Below the pieces are notes generated by a model that was not told the DNA's origin, made no database searches, and saw nothing but the letters and a program-made list of their open reading frames with translations. The position numbers and the translations under genes are program-made. 64,000 nucleotides of DNA, taken from Tetraselmis striata (taxonomy: Eukaryota > Chlorophyta > Chlorodendrophyceae > Chlorodendrales > Chlorodendraceae). How positions within the stretch are numbered: position 1 is the stretch's first letter; the number at the start of each line of letters is the position of its first letter. The stretch covers positions 33,318-97,317 of the forward strand of contig VCJN01001154.1 in the NCBI GenBank assembly GCA_006384855.1. Reading direction: 5' to 3'. Below are positions 52,139-63,746 of this stretch, in pieces.

Positions 52139-52950
52139 AGAAGCAGTTGCCGCATTCTCTGGCCACCACAGCCGCTCAGTGTAGTCAGTGAGGCACGTGA
52201 TTAATATGTAACTCATTACTGCCGTGAACTTTGCAGTGTGCCACACCCGCGACCGCTGTATTGATTATTGCCATCCCTGACTTTCAGTTGCATACACTTG
52301 CACACCCCAAGCGCAGTACGCTGGATTGGTGAGCTCTTTAGAGTAGACGCTGCACGTATTGCCAAGCTGCTTAGATGCACTGCAGCCTGTACGATGTCCT
52401 TGACTCTTGATCCGTGTCATCGAAGGAAGAACCAACCTTCATCATGTTATGGGTTCACCGTTTAACAATACATTGATGACTTTGATCCCTCCGCAACGAC
52501 TGGGAAGCTGAGATACATCAACATTGCACGTATTAATCAGATACCCAGCATGATGAAAGCACGCATATCCGAAGTAGCATGATGCTGCGAAATTATTCGT
52601 TGCAGTAGACGCACCAGTCAGCTCAATTGTACGTGTGTAGAGTTGCTTAGCAATGATTATTATGCCCAGAAACATATTCTGTAGACCGCACAGCGTCCTG
52701 ATGAATATAGTTGCATAATAACAACTCCCTCGTGGAGGAGAGATGCATGAAATTTGAGTCATTGGCCCATTGACCGGTCGGAATGTACCCTGCTCATGGC
52801 CCGAAATGGCCTGCCTGCCGGAATTTGTATATATCCTCGCCGTTACCATGCACGTATTGCAACAGGCTGCTCCAAAATGACACATATTACTCACAGCTCC
52901 AATTGCTTCAGGACGAATTGGATAGCGCAGCCGGCCAATCCTTGTCAGCT

Positions 52951-52984
<34 letters not shown>

Positions 52985-54236
52985 TGTGTGTGTGTACTTA
53001 GGTGGGTGGGTGTCTGAGTTGGTGTGTGGAAAGGAGCTTGGGTGGGACAGTTGTCTGTAAGGAAAGTAATTGCCAGATTGGAGATAGGTTTACCTGCACC
53101 CTTAACAGCCTGCCCGCACTTGCTCATGGCGTGCACAGTAGTTCGTGTCGCAGGTTGCCCAATAGGTAACTTAACAGAGGATGATGAGACTGGTGCTATG
53201 CCACTCGGAATCATATCATATCAGCCCTGAAGTGGCATGGTAGATAATAGCACGGGACCTTCTCCGTGGTATCACGTCGAATCAAGCAGCGCTGACGAAA
53301 AATGCTGCGAAGATAAATCAAGCAGCACCGACACCACACGCACCCTGGCAGGTCGGCAGGGGTCTTTTCAAGTGGTTCTTCCCAGCAAGCGCTGCCAGGC
53401 ACGCATTTTATCACTACATAAAAGCCCTCGACTAGCAGAGGTTGCAGCACACCAGAGCACGATCCAAAAGAGTAGCAGAGGTTGCAGCACCGCAGCCACA
53501 TGCATCCCCAGGGACAGCCCTCCCGCCTTGCCCAGCGCAGCACTGCGAGTTTCCCATTGTTGCGGTACATGTTTTGCAGCCTCAGGGGCGGCAATGCTCC
53601 CTGGCCCGCTTCATCACCCTCAAGTTCCCGTTCCACACTGCCAAGCTCAAAACTGATTTTCTTGTCGACGCTGAAGGCCGCTACTCCCCCTAACGAGCAG
53701 CATCGCCAGCCCCTGCTGGGATATATGACAAGGGCGGGCCCGGGTATATGGGGAGGGGGGGAGGGGGGGAGGGGGAGGGAAGCCGTAATAAGAGGACTCA
53801 TAATTGGGCCTTTCTTTTTCGCAGTCAAGATGATGGATACCATCGGGAAATGCGAACAATTATGATGTACATCCTGAAATGCGAGAATTGGCCGAGCAGG
53901 TGCGCACAATCATCATCACACCATGAAGATTGGTGACCCTGATATCTACACTTCTGGTCATTGCCGCCGTGTTATCGTACACCGCAGGCATCATTCGTCA
54001 AAAGAGTAGCCAGATAGCTAGGTACATCACTTCGAAGTGTTCGGTGCGGAGAAGTTAAGTGGTACAGTTCACACCATAATTTGCGCGGGTGTTCAAACGA
54101 GATAAATGAAACATGTCACTCGTTTTAACGCGTCATGTTTTGTGGCAGATTGTACCAATGTTGCCCTGGTAATAAAAAGCATTGAACCTAGTGGTAGTAG
54201 TGCAGTTTGCGCTTCCCGGCATGACAGGCCGCCCGC
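52139..54236. other. No gene recognised; TG microsatellite
   Basis: A (TG)n microsatellite lies at 52951-52994. Frames at 52442-52894 (minus), 53211-53909 (minus) and 53442-53693 (plus) are open but unassigned. In the plus frame, CSLARFITLKFPFHTAKLKT followed by DFLVDAEGRYSP looks like a genuine exon or exon end. A G-rich run is at 53750-53780. Confidence 0.4.
52951..52994. repeat. (TG)n microsatellite
   Basis: About 22 TG units with one TA interruption. Confidence 0.97.
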
Positions 54237-54635
54237 TCACCAGAGATGCGCACCAACGTTGCAGGCTTGGGCGACGGTCGCTATGTATGCCTCGCGGAGG
54301 TTTGCCTTGCGAGGTCTGCGATCATAAATAATAGTGTAGGCTGAGTGGTCCAGCGTAAGACCACGCCGGAGCCTGCGCATATAACTGCCCCTCAATCGGT
54401 GCGGGACGGCGGTAGCTTTGTCGAGAGCCTTTTCTTGCTGCGCCGCAAGCTTGATGCAGCCGTTGCCGTCCATTAGAAACGTGCCAATCGAGTTGCTGGG
54501 CAGGCAACAAGGAGTTGGCTGGATGTCCGCCTGTGCAGGGGGTGGCCACACACAAGTGGTCTCATTGTAGAGGAATGCAATGGGAGCCGGGTGAGGGCCA
54601 GTGTACACGATCACAACATATGTTTCGCTGTTCAA
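54237..54635 (-). CDS. Probable exon of an unrecognised gene
   Basis: The frame reads NSETYVVIVYTGPHPAPIAF, then SNSIGTFLMDGNGCIKLAAQ, then GSYMRRLRRGLTLDHSAYTI and IYDRRPRKANLREAYIATVA before a stop. Codon texture looks genuine. A CTAAC branch-like word and an ACAG acceptor-like site lie just upstream (about 54640), so this is more likely a terminal exon than a whole gene. It may join the frame at 54996-55547. I do not recognise the protein. Confidence 0.4.
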   Translation of the reverse strand: MNSETYVVIVYTGPHPAPIAFLYNETTCVWPPPAQADIQPTPCCLPSNSIGTFLMDGNGCIKLAAQQEKALDKATAVPHRLRGSYMRRLRRGLTLDHSAYTIIYDRRPRKANLREAYIATVAQACNVGAHLW

Positions 54636-54995
54636 GGTTAGGCCAGACCATCACCAGCCCATAGTATGTGAACATATACCCCCTTGCAAATATTAAAACG
54701 ATGCATCGTTATGAATCTGCCGTGGGGTATAGTCGCTGACTGCCGTCTGGTAGTTGTTTGGTTCCGGTTGACGGCCTCTTTAGGATCCCCTTGTTGGGGG
54801 GAGGCCAAGGTTGCCATACATCCCGGTGCTGGTATAGAGAAGTAATGGGGAGGGATCCACATGCGAGAAGGGTGCGATCTATGTGAATGCAAAGCGCCCA
54901 AGCGCATGCTGCCGCAGGCGAGAGCAGGTCGAGAAAAGAGTCAGGCAAGTTCTGGCTCGAGTGCTTCACGGCGCGCATGGACTTTATGATCGTTC

Positions 54996-55547
54996 CTAGT
55001 TCTCCTCGGTAGGGTGCCTCCGGCAGGTGGCTCGGATGTTGGTGGTCTGGAAGGTGCGGGATCCGGCCTTGCAAATTTGGCTCAGAGGGTCCTGCAGCGT
55101 CGACCACGCCTGCAATGAGCGCTCGAGAGCTGCGCGCTGAGACGGTTGCCAGCGGGAGCAGGGTCTCCGTACTACGCGTTCTCCAAACGCGGTGCGGTTG
55201 TACTTCGGGCGTGAGACCGGGCGGGGTATTCTAAGCTTGCGATGCAGCGCGGTGGCCTTCATCATGTCGAGTGTGCACTGCACCTTTACAGCGAGTTGGA
55301 ATGCATGTGACGACTCTCCCTCAGTCAAGTGTTCAGGCCTAAGGGCGTCTCGCGCACAGGCTTTGGCTCGATAAAGTGGATCTCCGCCTGCGTCTGTTGG
55401 CAGCTCGGGCACCGCCTTCATTCTAGCACCCGCCGCCGCAGGCTCAACAACCCTGTTCTCAGGATACTCCGCTGCCAAGCCGGCCTGGTTGTCAAGCTTC
55501 ATCCGCTTTGCCGGACGCCTCGCTGATGTGCTTGCTTTGGCAGCCAT
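54996..55547 (-). CDS. Hypothetical basic protein
   Basis: 183 codons from the ATG at 55547 to a stop. The start, MAAKASTSARRPAKRMKLD, contains a bipartite-like basic cluster that would suit nuclear import. Later come SSHAFQLAVKVQCTLDMMKA and a strongly basic segment, RIPRPVSRPKYNRTAFGERV. No known domain is visible. It may be the first exon of a longer gene continuing to 54237, because the frame just downstream on the same strand (SMRAVKHSSQNLPDSFLDLL) also looks coding. Treat as hypothetical. Confidence 0.4.
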   Translation of the reverse strand: MAAKASTSARRPAKRMKLDNQAGLAAEYPENRVVEPAAAGARMKAVPELPTDAGGDPLYRAKACARDALRPEHLTEGESSHAFQLAVKVQCTLDMMKATALHRKLRIPRPVSRPKYNRTAFGERVVRRPCSRWQPSQRAALERSLQAWSTLQDPLSQICKAGSRTFQTTNIRATCRRHPTEEN

Positions 55548-57877
55548 GCATGCTGGATAAGTAGTCTCATATAAACAAAATGAGTAGTGAATCTCAATAG
55601 CTGCGTGCACATGCGAGGCAGCGTATGTGAGTGCATGTTGTTCTGACAATACTGGCTAGATCGCGTATCGCAAAGCTTCGATGGCAGCAGCTCGAAGGAC
55701 GCTGCGGGTCACCCAACGCGACGGTCAATCCGTCCAGCAGTTGCTGGTGTGCAAAACCAGCACCCCAACAGATGTCAAGGCAACTATAACTGCCCGTGTT
55801 GCATTGGCCATTGATAACTGGGGTTAGAAATTCTCTAACAGGCTGACATTTTACTCAGTCCGAAGGAGAAGGGCATGCCTAGACATTGCCTCTCAAATGC
55901 GTGAGCACCGGTGGCGCTTCCCATTGTACGGCAACCGGGGACGGCGCGCAGCACATTCATTGGCTAACAGATGCGGGCGGGTTCAGCATGAGTGTCATCT
56001 TCAAGTGGCCGGGCGCAACATGTCCATCAGCTACGGGGGCCCGAGCACATCATATTTGTATGCTATCAGGCTCCCCTATACCCCTACTACAGCAACAGTC
56101 AAGCACGCCCTATGTCCATGCAGCCCCGATTACCCTGCAAAATGCTGCCGAACTCAAGCCTGTGCCCTCTGCGCGGCAAGCATGCATGCGGAGGTCCACG
56201 CCTCACAGTAAATATTCAACACCAGCTTCATGGATACCGGTGATGCACTGTATCCGTACCAGCATGACTACCGGACATGTACTATGACTGATACTGACTT
56301 ACGGAGCAAAGCCATTCTGAGCCGCAGAAAGGATGAAGATGGGTTCCAAGGGTGGCGCCGAGCGCTAAGCTGGCTTCAATTGCACACTACCGTGACGTGG
56401 TGTCCCCCCCCCCACCTTCCTGCCGCGTCATCGGTCACTCTGATGCTATCTAGTGCATAATATCAACTCCATTGCGCCCCGCTTACCATATATGCAACCT
56501 GCAGCCCAGAACAGCACCTGCCCTATACAGCACTGTTCCAATTGCGTGCCGCCGGGAGCCGACGCCAAGACGCACGCTTGCATTATTGTGGGGCGTGATT
56601 ATTTGGCTGACAACCAATCACAACTTAAATCCCGACAGACTCGAACTTCGGTTGTGCAGTACATGGTGCTGGGGCCAGCTACTATATTGAGTCGGGAAGC
56701 ACGCCCCGTACTCCGTGTCATGCTCCGTGTACTTGCACTAAAATACTCACGCTGCCCATGCGACTTGAAATCAAAAAAGCAGGCGACTGTCAGACGGAGG
56801 CCTGAGGCCGGAAGAACGTGCTGATGCTGATGCTGATGCTGAGTCAGACGGAGGCCTGAGGTTACGAGAACGTGCTGATGCTGATGCCATTGTATGCAGA
56901 CTTGTTATTTTGACTGGGACCGTTGAAGTTATATACCTGTTCCAGCGGCAAGCCAGACTGTGGCGGGGTGAGGAGATCTAATAAGCATAACATTATTGTA
57001 GCACTGATCATCACAATCGTAATAAGCGGCGGTGGTCAACTTGGAAGCTCGGCCATGTTTACACTGTGATGCCGCAATAAGTGGAGCGCTGGATGCAAGG
57101 CTTTCAAGTAGCGTATTGCACGCCTCGGATAACTAGGGCGACGTCCGCCAACTAGTAGCCGAACGCAATAACTGAGGCTGCAGCACCGATCGCATGCTAG
57201 CTAGCTTACACCGCAAACAGAGCGCTATATTATCAGATAGTAGTATTATACTTATTGCCAACTGTCGTCGAAGCAGTGATGCCGGCAGGGAATGCGTCAC
57301 AAATGCGAGGGCAGCGGTGGGGGATGGGGGCACCGACGACCGCGGTCGAGGCAATAAAAGCCTGCAGCAACGATCAATATATCTGGAAGGCTGCTGCGAA
57401 GCTCGGCACACTGGGCGCTGTACTGCAAACAAAAACCCTGGATGGCGACGCCATGGACGATACGGAGCACGATATAGAACCACACCGCGCTATAGCAAGA
57501 GGCACCTTCACATGCTCATTGTACGCATTCCCAGGCGCGGCCTGTAGCGCACTGTAGATAGTGAGGGTTTGGCTTGCTTTCACCGAGGATGCCGCAGACT
57601 CTGACTACATCATAATGTGAAACGCTTGAGAAAGAGCAGAGAAACTGACAACCTCGAAGCAGATGAATAATGCCGGCTGTCTACAAGTATGTCAATATCA
57701 CGTACGGTGTATATCCGACGGAAGGAATAAGCCAACGGCGGGCAGCAACTCATCTGTGCCGCCGACGACCCTGATGAAACAACGCACGTGCGGTGATACT
57801 ACCGCTGCATGTCTTGGCGCCACTGTACTGCAACGTGTACCCATGAGCATACTATTCCGTGCAGGGTCCCACTGTAT
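55548..57877. other. No gene recognised; short tandem duplication
   Basis: A 54-bp unit (CAGACGGAGGCCTGAGG ... GCTGATGCTGATGC) is tandemly doubled at 56791-56888. Plus-strand frames at 55886-56287 and 56453-56824 have no recognisable motif. Confidence 0.4.
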
Positions 57878-57879
57878 TA

Positions 57880-59223
57880 CACCCCTCCACATAAGTCCGA
57901 GTTTTGCATTTTAGATCGCAAAGCGCATGCATGGGCGAGGATAACGCCGGCTGCATGTGCATACATGCCAACTACAGTGGGAATAGTTCGGGCAAACGCC
58001 TATTGTGCGCTTTATACCCACCCGCGCGACAACACGACCATTTGTGGGCGCCCTTGAAAAAACGCGAAATCATTGCATGATGCGTTGGCGCTAGAAAATT
58101 GTGGGTTGCGCCAACCGTCCAAACCTATGGAAATTGCGGCACTCGTCGCACCAAACTCGGTGAATACGGCCCTTGGCATAAGTTGCACACACCGTGCGTG
58201 TAGGCCACTGAAAGCATGTCGCTATAGGCACGACGTGACACCCCAACGACAAGTTGGCCACTGTGGGGGGCAGTTTTGGGGTGAAAATGCTGCTGTTTCT
58301 GTGGCGAACGCACGTAGGAGAGGCGTTCGATGGCCCCCTTGGCGTAGGGCAATGCTCTACTATGGGGGCGCGTGGTGGAATGCCAGTTGCACCGTTTCGT
58401 GGGCGGGGTGGCGCGGTAGGGGCGTGGACTTTAATTAATATGAAATTCCTTGAAAAATGCTGTGGAAAATGGCATTTTGGCTGGTAGGTGTGTGTATCGC
58501 TAGGAGGCGGCACATGCCAAGTGTTGGTGGTCCGTGGTCATCCACACACATAACGCTCTCGCGCAACCGAGTATGGGGCTTAGACACGCACTTGGCGCAA
58601 AGCCACGCGCCCGACATGGGTGGGCACATGAGGCAGTGAGGGGCAACTTGGATGATCATCTTTGGGGATTTTTCCCGGGGCCCCAAAAATCGATTTTTGA
58701 TGTTGGAAGATTGTTTTCGACGCAGATTTGAACGAGGAATTGCGTGGTATTTTTAAAAAGTTTTTTCTGAGCAAACCCTGAGAAGTTATAGCGTTTTAAA
58801 GTCAATGGGGTGTTGCTGCGCGTGGCCGACACTGATGCCATGTCAGTATCGCAACGCGACATGTACTAGCAGCCACCCACACGGCTGCACCCCAACCAAA
58901 TGCACCCGAGCCCCTCGCCAATGTGTTTCCTCACGCGTTCATGGCCGTCCCGCCGTTTGGTTGTCTATTCACGCGCGTCGGCGTGTGCGTGATACCGACC
59001 CCGGTTTTGGTGCAGTTGCAGGCGACGCCCATCCACGCACCAGGTGCAGCGTGATTCCCTAGTCAAAGGTCTTTAAGCTTCGGTTTGAGCCACTCGTTAT
59101 GCAGGTCTTATAAAACCCTCTGAGATTCCAGGGTTTCATCTCATATAACCTACGTTCAGGTACCCTAGACTTCTGAAGTCTTGAGACTGCCGAAAAGGGA
59201 CCCCAAACTTATGTGGAGGGGTG
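57880..59223 (+). mobile_element. 1.35-kb TIR DNA element, copy D
   Basis: The inverted ends CACCCCTCCACATAAGT and ACTTATGTGGAGGGGTG match perfectly over 17 bp, and TA flanks both sides (57878-57879 and 59224-59225). This is the least damaged pair of ends in the window. The interior is collinear with copies B and C. Confidence 0.9.
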
Positions 59224-59225
59224 TA

Positions 59226-59839
59226 TATCGTCAGCCCTGGATTGTGATCGTCGAATCCGGATGAAGACAGCAGATAGCATTGCAGCGATATTCGAATCTG
59301 ACGATTCGCGCCTACGGGGATATTATGATATAAATACAGCAAGATATCCTGGTTTCCATTCGGTCAGCCACCACAACCCCCCGAGCAAGCAGCATCGTCA
59401 TCAATCAACTCGCTCTAAAGCAACTACTAAACAATCAACACGAACAATCGTTTTCTGTTGTTTGATGTTGCTTTGGGTGGGGGGAGGGGGGTCGCGCGGT
59501 CGCTTGAAAACCAAAATACTAAGATTATGTAGGTATATATAGTTATTAATAGTATCGATAGCCGTCAAGCAGGGCTTTAACATACATATATATTCTTGTG
59601 TTATTCAAAGGGATATTCTGCTTGCAAATTACTTCGTACATAATTATCATGATCCTAACTTTGGAATATTGCTTGCATGTGCTACCAGTATAGACAAAGT
59701 ATGACATAATGGATGGCCGATCCAGCGCAGCAGAGGCATAGCAAGTGCTGCCATTCAGTGCGTGTTTGGGCATGCTATACGTCTACTATCTCTGCTTATT
59801 CCCGCCCTTTGCCACACCCAGCAGGTAGCCTTACATGCA
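59226..59839. other. No gene seen
   Basis: AT-rich sequence with no motif-bearing frame and one short G-run (59477-59490). Confidence 0.45.
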
Positions 59840-60418
59840 TTATATTACGCTGATGTAATTATGCAGCGCAACTGAAGACTTTGGACAGTGTATCTCATAA
59901 CAAACCATGCAGAACAACCATATTTGGCGGCTCAAACACTTCGCATCTGTTGCAATACTGCTTAGAGAACCCCACCGAATCACCATGTATTTACTATGGG
60001 TTGGTACTCCTCCTCCTAGTTTTAGTTTTAATTTTGGTATCTTGATTTTGCCATGCTCAGTAGTTCGCACTGTTTCTCCTGTCGCAAATGACACAGAATA
60101 GAGGGTGCTACAACTATGAGCGGGATTGCAGCCAGAAAAAAATGGCACCTGTGCTCTTAAAGACAAAACCGCAATGCGGCAGTTGAGCTTAGTGGTCCAA
60201 GTGCCATCCTTGGGGCAAATTTCGCACACGCCACACTTCCCTTGACTGCCGCTCAGCCCATTTGTGCACGTTGTTGTGCTGAGAGCGGATGTAGGTCGGC
60301 GCAGGGGCGCATCCTGCTGCAGGGCTGGCTCCTCCTCCAATAGCGGTAGGAGGTACTTGTGTGCGTACCGGCCTGCAACAGGGGTGTCAGATCCCACACG
60401 CTGCCACGCAGTACTCAT
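59840..60418 (-). CDS. Hypothetical Cys-containing protein or exon
   Basis: 192 codons from an ATG at 60418. The first half looks coding: MSTAWQRVGSDTPVAGRYAH, KYLLPLLEEEPALQQDAPLR, then GSQGKCGVCEICPKDGTWTT with a CX2CX2C cluster. The second half is less convincing and may be read-through into an intron. No family is recognised. Confidence 0.35.
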   Translation of the reverse strand: MSTAWQRVGSDTPVAGRYAHKYLLPLLEEEPALQQDAPLRRPTSALSTTTCTNGLSGSQGKCGVCEICPKDGTWTTKLNCRIAVLSLRAQVPFFSGCNPAHSCSTLYSVSFATGETVRTTEHGKIKIPKLKLKLGGGVPTHSKYMVIRWGSLSSIATDAKCLSRQIWLFCMVCYEIHCPKSSVALHNYISVI

Positions 60419-61270
60419 GTTCTACGAATTTGTCTGTGATTGGTGTTTAGTCCCCCCCCTCTCCTCCCCTCCCGGCGATCTCCTTCTGAATGGTGAATAC
60501 AAATGGCTTCCACACATTGCGCAGAACATGATTCTTCAGCTGGCACAGAGTATGACATTCGGGCTGCAATATGTTTGGCATTCAGCTCGATGATACTCCA
60601 CCCCCCCCCTTTTTCTACGGCCCCTCAGCCCACCCACCCACTCATTCAAACATGCGAGTAGGCACGCTGACACATATGCTTCAATGTTGAGGATGGTGTG
60701 ATTGAGGGTTATAGATGGGATTGTCCTGGGCCTTAGTCTTTGCAAGGAGACGCTCATGCGTGCCCCACGCCAACGTCACAACTTCTGGCTGATCTGCATT
60801 GACCCTGCGTCCGAGCACTCAGAAGCATGTGCGCATCTACAGAGTAATCGTGTAGTCCAAGGATACTGCAATGCCACCGATGACAATAGCTAAGGGTATA
60901 TGGCCGGTGGGATACATACTCCTGTGGCGAAGCCGTCAAGTAAGCTAGAGGGACCCAGCCTCCCTAGGACTGTTCTCCGACTGCCTCCCAGCCATACAGT
61001 CTGCCCCTCCGGCAATGTTTGCAACTGACAGCTTCATTTTCCTGTTCACTGGGTGAGGATAGCTCAGCAACTGCTGCCGCCCCTAAAGTGCCCCATCCCG
61101 CATGCGGCAAGTAGCTGTGCAGACATAACGATTGCGCCCTGCCCCATTCGCAAGTTTGCCCAAACATGAGGCCAGCCGTACAGGCTGTTGGGACATGATC
61201 GTGTTCGTCCGTCCGCTCCGTGTTATTGAAATGTATTAAAATAAAATTCAGCTGGGTTGGTAGGCTCTAC
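60419..61270. other. No gene recognised
   Basis: C-run near 60600-60609. No motif-bearing frame. The 3' UTR of the downstream minus-strand gene should begin at its right edge. Confidence 0.4.
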
Positions 61271-62081
61271 TCAAAAGAGCCTCTGCTTGAAAACCAGGAT
61301 AAAGAAGATGTTTCCAAAGACGCCGCCCGCCACAAGGAAGAACATGAAGTCACCGAATTTGACGGTGGGGTTGACAGCCCTGATTCCATTGAACGCAACA
61401 TACAGGATCACAGGGAGCAGCAGTACGGTGGCTTCCTGAGCGGTCACACCCGCGAAGGGGTTCAGGCTGGGCGGCGGGGGTGCGGCCTTGATCGCCTGCC
61501 AACGCAAATACAAGGGTATCAGGCGTATGCATGCATTCTGGCGCCGACGAGGGGCGCAAGCATCGGGAACCTGTCGCCTTTCGCACAGAGCCCGGACGAA
61601 GCGGATGGCCCCACTCTTACCTCTTCAGCCCAGGCGGCGGATGGGGCCAGCGCTGCCATCGTGCTGGCCAGAGTCACCTGTCAGCATTGCACCAGGCGAG
61701 CCGATTCAGAGGGTTCAAGGAGCAATCCCTGCGGTACACTATACTCACAACTCGAAAGCATGCTTGGATAACATTGCCTAAGGCAAGCACGCCCGGCTCG
61801 CCCACCTGTGCGATCGCCTCCATCGGGCTGCCGCGCTCCTCGCCCTGCTGGGACCGCGCAGCGCAGCGCATCGCCCTGCAGTTGCCGAAAGTTATCTCAG
61901 CCCTCTCTTGCAGCATCGAGGTTTATCATAGAGACTCGACGCGTGGCGGCGGGGCCCGGATGCCTCTTCACCTGGCGCCGACCTTCGCCGAGGTGCGGCT
62001 GCGCAACGACACGCGCTGGCTGGCGCAGCAAAGCCGACCCGGCCGACCAACCACGGCGGTGGAGGTCATCGCGCAAGCCAT
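61271..62081 (-). CDS. Predicted plastid (thylakoid) membrane protein, four exons
   Basis: Exons 62081-61972, 61875-61806, 61677-61621 and 61495-61271 join in frame, with donors GTGAAG, GTGGGC, GTAAGA and acceptors CTGCAG, TGACAG, TGGCAG. The product is 153 residues. Exon 1, MACAMTSTAVVGRPGRLCCA followed by SQRVSLRSRTSAKVG, is a typical chloroplast transit peptide. Exon 3, VTLASTMAALAPSAAWAEE, is a hydrophobic segment ending in an A-W-A site like thylakoid-transfer signals. Exon 4 has a proline stretch (AAPPPPSLNPF) and two membrane helices, EATVLLLPVILYVAFNGI and GDFMFFLVAGGVFGNIFFIL, ending VFKQRLF. A small thylakoid or inner-envelope protein is inferred; I do not recognise a named family. 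Four consistent phases make the model strong although the function is open. Confidence 0.82.
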
Positions 62082-62609
62082 CTTGGCAGGAAAACTACTC
62101 GAAGGTGGCGGCAGTTTAAGGTGACCGAGGGTATTCGCGATATTCTGCTTTGGCCAGTGTGACGGCAAGAAGGCGCAGGTTGACGGCATGAAAGGCGGCG
62201 ATGTCGTCCAGGCGCCCGCGTCGCGTCTGTCACACGATGGACGATCTCGATATCGAGATCCGGCGTTTCTGAAGTCTAGGTTCGTGATTCGGTAGGAGTC
62301 GATCGCAACCGCGCTCTGATGACCTGGAGATTGGAAGTCCCGGTTGACCGTTAGATGATTGTGATCGATGGCTGAGAGTATCTTATCGGCGAAAATACAT
62401 CCGACGACAGATCATCGTCGTGTACCGCAGTAGTAGCAGCTAAATAATCCGAATGCAGTTTCATCCGACCTTCCGTAGATAGTCGTGTGCGTCGTAGCGA
62501 CTATGTGGGTGTTGCATTGATAGCGATCGCTATGGACATCGCGGCAAGCAGGTGATCACAAGCGGCTGCCAGAACTTGCCGATGGGAAGCGAAAACAACC
62601 AAGAGAGCC
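62082..62609. other. No gene seen; promoter side of the thylakoid-type gene
   Basis: No motif-bearing frame. Contains ATCG-rich words such as GATCTCGATATCGAGATC (62232-62249), a perfect 18-bp palindrome. Confidence 0.45.
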
Positions 62610-62828
62610 CTACGCTTGATGTATTATTGTCACAGGGACGCTCTTCACCATGTACTTTGAAATGCAGTTGTGCACTGCGTTGGATACGGGCTCAGTATAG
62701 TCATCTTCGGGACCATGAGGCGGAGGGCGCTCCTCGCCGTCGCCGTGTGGGGGCTGTGGCTCCAGGTGGCACGCAGCTCCCCAGGCGCGCACCCTCCTAA
62801 ATGCCTCTTGATATTTAGCCGCTCGCAT
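62610..62828 (-). CDS. Small hypothetical protein or terminal exon
   Basis: 72 codons from an ATG at 62828: MRAAKYQEAFRRVRAWGAAC, then GDGEERPPPHGPEDDYTEPV and SNAVHNCISKYMVKSVPVTI, IHQA. A TTTCAG acceptor-like site lies immediately before the ATG codon, and a GTGCGC donor-like site follows AFRR, so part may be intronic. Start codons of this frame and the plus-strand gene lie about 100 bp apart, divergent. Family not recognised. Confidence 0.35.
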   Translation of the reverse strand: MRAAKYQEAFRRVRAWGAACHLEPQPPHGDGEERPPPHGPEDDYTEPVSNAVHNCISKYMVKSVPVTIIHQA

Positions 62829-62928
62829 GATCTGAAACCAATTTGAAAAGCTAAGTCAGCAGCCATTCGCCCGCTAACCATGAAGGGGCGCGACTGCCAC
62901 AGTAGCAGGTGAGGTACATTCTGTGACG

Positions 62929-63746
62929 ATGCCAGAGGCGCGAGAGGATTTTCAGCTTCAGATCATGCAACATGAGACCACCAGGCAGCTGGGCGCCAGG
63001 CTAAACATTTTTTGCAGGTACCGATATCGCCGCGTGGAGCATGGCAATCCCGAAACTTTTGACTACCGTGATGCACGCTCGATCATCCTACGCATCATCG
63101 ATGCCAGTAACACCGATGTCCATGTGGTGCGTGCTCCGCTTTGGTTCTTGCTGTTGCTTGCGATTCACATGCAGTCAATCCGATGCTGATGCACTGTGTG
63201 CCATGTTGCATCAGGACGCATTCTGGGAGGATCTGAATAGGGAGGCAACATGGGCGCTCTGGAACTCGCTCCCGATTCAGGGAATATCCATGCTGATACA
63301 AGTTCAAGGGCTCAGCAGCGACGGCATTGCAGGGCATCGTAGCTCAGTGCTTACATTGGGGGACATGGTGCCTCCCAGCCCTCCACCCCGCACCCATGAC
63401 ACTTGCACACATTCAGCTGCGGGCGGTGCATGCTCGAGCGTGCGATATCATCTTACAAAATTATTCATGTGTGGCCGGCCAACATCCCTGCCCTGGATGG
63501 CAGGAGCCGATGGTGTTTCCGAATTACTTTGCGGACTGCACAGGCGAGACATCCGACCGCAAGCTGTCTGCGTGCCATATTCCCTCGAATTCAGCAGGTG
63601 CTGCTGCAAAACGGCTCCATCAGCTGGCCTTGAAATATGCCTCGGACAACCTGCTGGTGATGTTAATGTTTGCTATCCTGGCTCTGCAATGCGTCATCCT
63701 ACGAGTTGCACTCCAGGTTTCTGCCCGTCCATTAAAGGCGGACTAG
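62929..63746 (+). CDS. Unrecognised multi-exon gene with C-terminal membrane helix
   Basis: Exon 1 (62929-63126) starts MPEAREDFQLQIMQHETTRQ, LGARLNIFCRYRYRRVEHGN and ends before GTGCGT. Exon 2 starts at 63215 after a CATCAG acceptor: DAFWEDLNREATWALWNSLP, IQG, with its donor probably at 63301 but uncertain. Exon 3 starts at 63417 after CATTCAG: LRAVHARACDIILQNYSCVA, then PCPGWQEPMVFPNYFADCTG and a hydrophobic helix, NLLVMLMFAILALQCVILRV, before the stop at 63744. Exons 1 and 3 both have phase-0 edges, which fits. The Cys-rich stretch before a single helix suggests a membrane protein with its Cys region on one side. I do not recognise the family. Confidence 0.55.

Noticed and set aside
53211..53909. 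232-codon minus-strand frame as a gene
   Set aside because: It includes low-complexity poly-Pro from a G-rich run and competes with a more exon-like plus-strand frame; no motif supports it.
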